A DNA stretch of 38,816 bases from Bacteroidales bacterium (GTDB lineage: Bacteria > Bacteroidota > Bacteroidia > Bacteroidales > F082): NCBI GenBank assembly GCA_029933565.1, contig JAOZNY010000001.1:4356-43171 (forward strand). The letters run 5' to 3'. This document shows, in pieces, positions 36,881-38,816 of the stretch. The notes below the pieces were generated by a model. The model saw only the letters and a program-made list of their open reading frames with translations. It ran no database searches and was not told the origin of the DNA. The first letter of the stretch is position 1; each line of letters opens with the position of its first letter. Made by a program: the position numbers and the translations under genes.

Positions 36881-38152
36881 CTACCTCAAAATCTCATTGG
36901 CATAATTCTCCCAACTCATCTCTTTGGAGGTTTCGGCAACATTTTCCCTGTTAATAGGTTTTTCAATGGATTTAATCATTGCTTTTCCCATGGAAACAAT
37001 ATCCTCAGTTTCTGCGATATAACCATTAAAGCCATCAACTACAGTTTCGGGAAAATGCCCCACATTAGTGGCAAGCATTGGCATATTAAAATTATATCCA
37101 ATCGACTCAACACCCGAAGGCGTGGCATAAGAATAAAACAGCATTATCGAATCGCTGACCTGGAAATATTTACCTACTGCTTCGTTGGGTACGAACTCAT
37201 TGTCGATATAAACATCATTTTGCAGACCTAATTCTTCAACAAGTGCAAGAGGGTTGTAATTACGCTCGTCATCTTGTTTTTTCAAAAAAATTGACTTGGC
37301 CAACCCAAAGGTCGCATTTTTAATTTTTGTAGATAATTTATTGCTATCCAAAGTATTCCAAAACGATTCACCAACAATAAGCAGCGAAACATCATCTCTT
37401 TGTTTTGCAACAAGGTTAAATGCCTTAATTACATTGTGTAAACCTTTGTATTTTCTGATAAAACCAAAGAAAAGGAAAACATGTTTTTTAAGTTTGAGTT
37501 CCTGTTTTACTTTTTCTTTGTCAAACTCAGGGTCGGGCTTAAACATATCATAAACAGGGTGGTAAAGTTTCAGTACTTTTTGACCATTTCCGGTAATTTT
37601 CTTTTCCCTCTCAATTACTTCAAATTTCTTTTTTGGAAATAGAACTTTTAGTTCATCGGCAGTTTTAAAAGCATGTACAATGTATGAGTCGGCATGTTTT
37701 ATACCAATTTTGGTAAACCAATTATCCAGCGCACTCCCCTCCTTTTGAATTACAAAATGAAGATCGAAAAATATTTCTGCTTTGGTTTTCTTTTTCAATT
37801 TTCGTGCAATACTACCCATAGGAAGTCCTTGAATTGCAATTGCCCATTGAAAAATAACCTTATTGGGATTTAAGGATGCTATGAGTTTTGCTGTTTGACG
37901 CCAACTTGCAGGATTGTTGTAATTAGTTAGATAATGCACTTTAATACCTGTACCCTCTAATTGATCAATCTTACTTTTACGGTCGATAAAGTCGCGCGGA
38001 ATAATTGCCGGATACTGCTGAGTCCAGGAAACAATGTGGACTTCAGTGTCTTCCATTTTATCGAAAGCTTTTGCCAAAGAAGTATTGTAGTTAGCAATTC
38101 CCCCTTTAAACATTGGTCCGGGGCCGAAGCAGACTATTGTATTTTTACTCAT
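36881..38152 (-). CDS. Glycosyltransferase (GT4/GT1-like)
   Basis: VCFGPGPMFKGGIANYNTSLAKAFDK; KHVFLFFGFIRKYKGLHNVIKAF; MLFYSYATPSGVESIGYNFNMPMLATNVGHFPETVVDGFNGY. Confidence 0.9.
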   Translation of the reverse strand: MSKNTIVCFGPGPMFKGGIANYNTSLAKAFDKMEDTEVHIVSWTQQYPAIIPRDFIDRKSKIDQLEGTGIKVHYLTNYNNPASWRQTAKLIASLNPNKVIFQWAIAIQGLPMGSIARKLKKKTKAEIFFDLHFVIQKEGSALDNWFTKIGIKHADSYIVHAFKTADELKVLFPKKKFEVIEREKKITGNGQKVLKLYHPVYDMFKPDPEFDKEKVKQELKLKKHVFLFFGFIRKYKGLHNVIKAFNLVAKQRDDVSLLIVGESFWNTLDSNKLSTKIKNATFGLAKSIFLKKQDDERNYNPLALVEELGLQNDVYIDNEFVPNEAVGKYFQVSDSIMLFYSYATPSGVESIGYNFNMPMLATNVGHFPETVVDGFNGYIAETEDIVSMGKAMIKSIEKPINRENVAETSKEMSWENYANEILR

Positions 38153-38196
38153 AAAGATCTTATCTCAGAATTAATAAATTACTTTTTTTAAACTCT

Positions 38197-38228
38197 TGGA
38201 ATAATGGAGTGTTGGAGTAATGGAGAAT
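38197..38228 (+). repeat. Octamer array TGGAATAA-TGGAGTGT-TGGAGTAA-TGGAGAAT (left flank of the four-helix-bundle gene)
   Basis: Four in-phase 8-nt units; a single TGGAGTGA also occurs at 38293-38300. Confidence 0.75.
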
Positions 38229-38322
38229 AGTTGTTTCATTCATTTCTATATTTCAAATAAAATACATATTATTTTCTTAACAATAAATTTATTGGAGTGA
38301 TGAATTTATGGGATAACTCATT

Positions 38323-38727
38323 TTAATAGTTCTCATCCCAGTCCTTATTTTTTATCTTTTTTTGAATTGACTCAGCAAGTTTTAGAAGTTCATTTTCTGT
38401 TTTAAAATGAAAGGAATCAAAACTTTCAAAATCGTTATCAGAAATAAACCCAAGTTTCTGAAAACTAATAATTCCACTATTTAGTTCACCACAAGACCCT
38501 AAAGCAAAATTTAGAAAATTTAAATATTCTTTTGGAGATCGCCTACAATATCCCTCTGCAATATTTCTAGTAATACTGTGTGCAGCATCAAGTATATTTG
38601 TTTTTGGCTTATTATAATCGTAGGGCAATTTCTTTAATAATTTATCAGAAAGAACAAATAACTCAACAGAATCCTGCCAAACCCTTAATTGTTTGAACCC
38701 TCTGTTCTTATTTCTCCTTTCAGTCAT
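38323..38727 (-). CDS. Four-helix-bundle protein, 23S rRNA IVP/S23 family, orphan (no 23S rRNA nearby)
   Basis: FKQLRVWQDSVELFVLSDKLLKKLPYDYNKPKTNILDAAHSITRNIAEGYCRRSPKEYLNFLNFALGSCGELNSGI: the family signature (LxVWQxAxxL...SIxxNIAEGxxR.s..eyl.FL.iAlGSl.EL). Confidence 0.93.
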   Translation of the reverse strand: MTERRNKNRGFKQLRVWQDSVELFVLSDKLLKKLPYDYNKPKTNILDAAHSITRNIAEGYCRRSPKEYLNFLNFALGSCGELNSGIISFQKLGFISDNDFESFDSFHFKTENELLKLAESIQKKIKNKDWDENY

Positions 38728-38753
38728 TTACTATCTTTGTTAGCCAAAATTTT

Positions 38754-38816
38754 TCCATCACTCCATCACTCCATCACTCCATCACTCCATCACTCCATCA
38801 CTCCATCACTCCATCA
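38754..38816 (-). repeat. Tandem octamer array (CTCCATCA)n = (TGGAGTGA)n on the minus strand, truncated by the window end
   Basis: Seven perfect CTCCATCA copies at 38761-38816, preceded by an imperfect TCCATCA. Confidence 0.95.

Noticed and set aside
36773-37231. 152-aa plus-strand ORF
   Set aside because: Antisense to the well-supported glycosyltransferase and not recognisable.
38323-38727. Four-helix-bundle gene as part of a DGR (Avd)
   Set aside because: No reverse transcriptase, template repeat or variable repeat is visible in the window; kept as an orphan IVP-family gene.
38754-38816. CRISPR array
   Set aside because: The repeat is 8 bp with no spacers; it is a simple tandem repeat.

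Overview
This 38.8-kb AT-rich window looks chromosomal and Bacteroidetes-like. The basis is TAnnTTTG-type -7 promoter motifs, a T9SS-type C-terminal sorting domain, a long NusB, type III glutamine synthetase and the TPR/gyrA/clpC arrangement. Most of it is ordinary core or housekeeping sequence: msrA (5'-truncated by the window edge), a methyltransferase, an MFS-like protein, htpG, a XerD-type recombinase, two acyl-CoA dehydrogenases, a T9SS-sorted secreted protein, an MFS transporter, ywbE plus an unknown small ORF plus a DEAD-box helicase, a TPR protein, gyrA, clpC, nusB, a GT2/sugar-transferase-like fusion, a flippase, an EamA transporter, a Crp/Fnr regulator, a DUF2892-like protein, parE, a TtcA-like PP-loop ATPase, glnN, an SSS symporter, gmhB, gmhA, a glycosyltransferase and an orphan 23S-rRNA-IVP/S23-type four-helix-bundle gene. 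I saw no rRNA, tRNA, CRISPR array or intact IS element. The unexplained structure lies between genes. At about ten loci there are short arrays in which the unit sequence drifts but the 7-nt or 8-nt register is kept. Several are arranged as inverted pairs, several run into stop codons, and one inverted octamer pair brackets the four-helix-bundle gene. The window also has REP/MITE-like hairpin repeats that co-cluster at two loci, and two gene relics (an internally deleted T9SS cargo gene and an isolated C-terminal TM/basic tail). All calls come from reading the sequence by eye; no database search was run.
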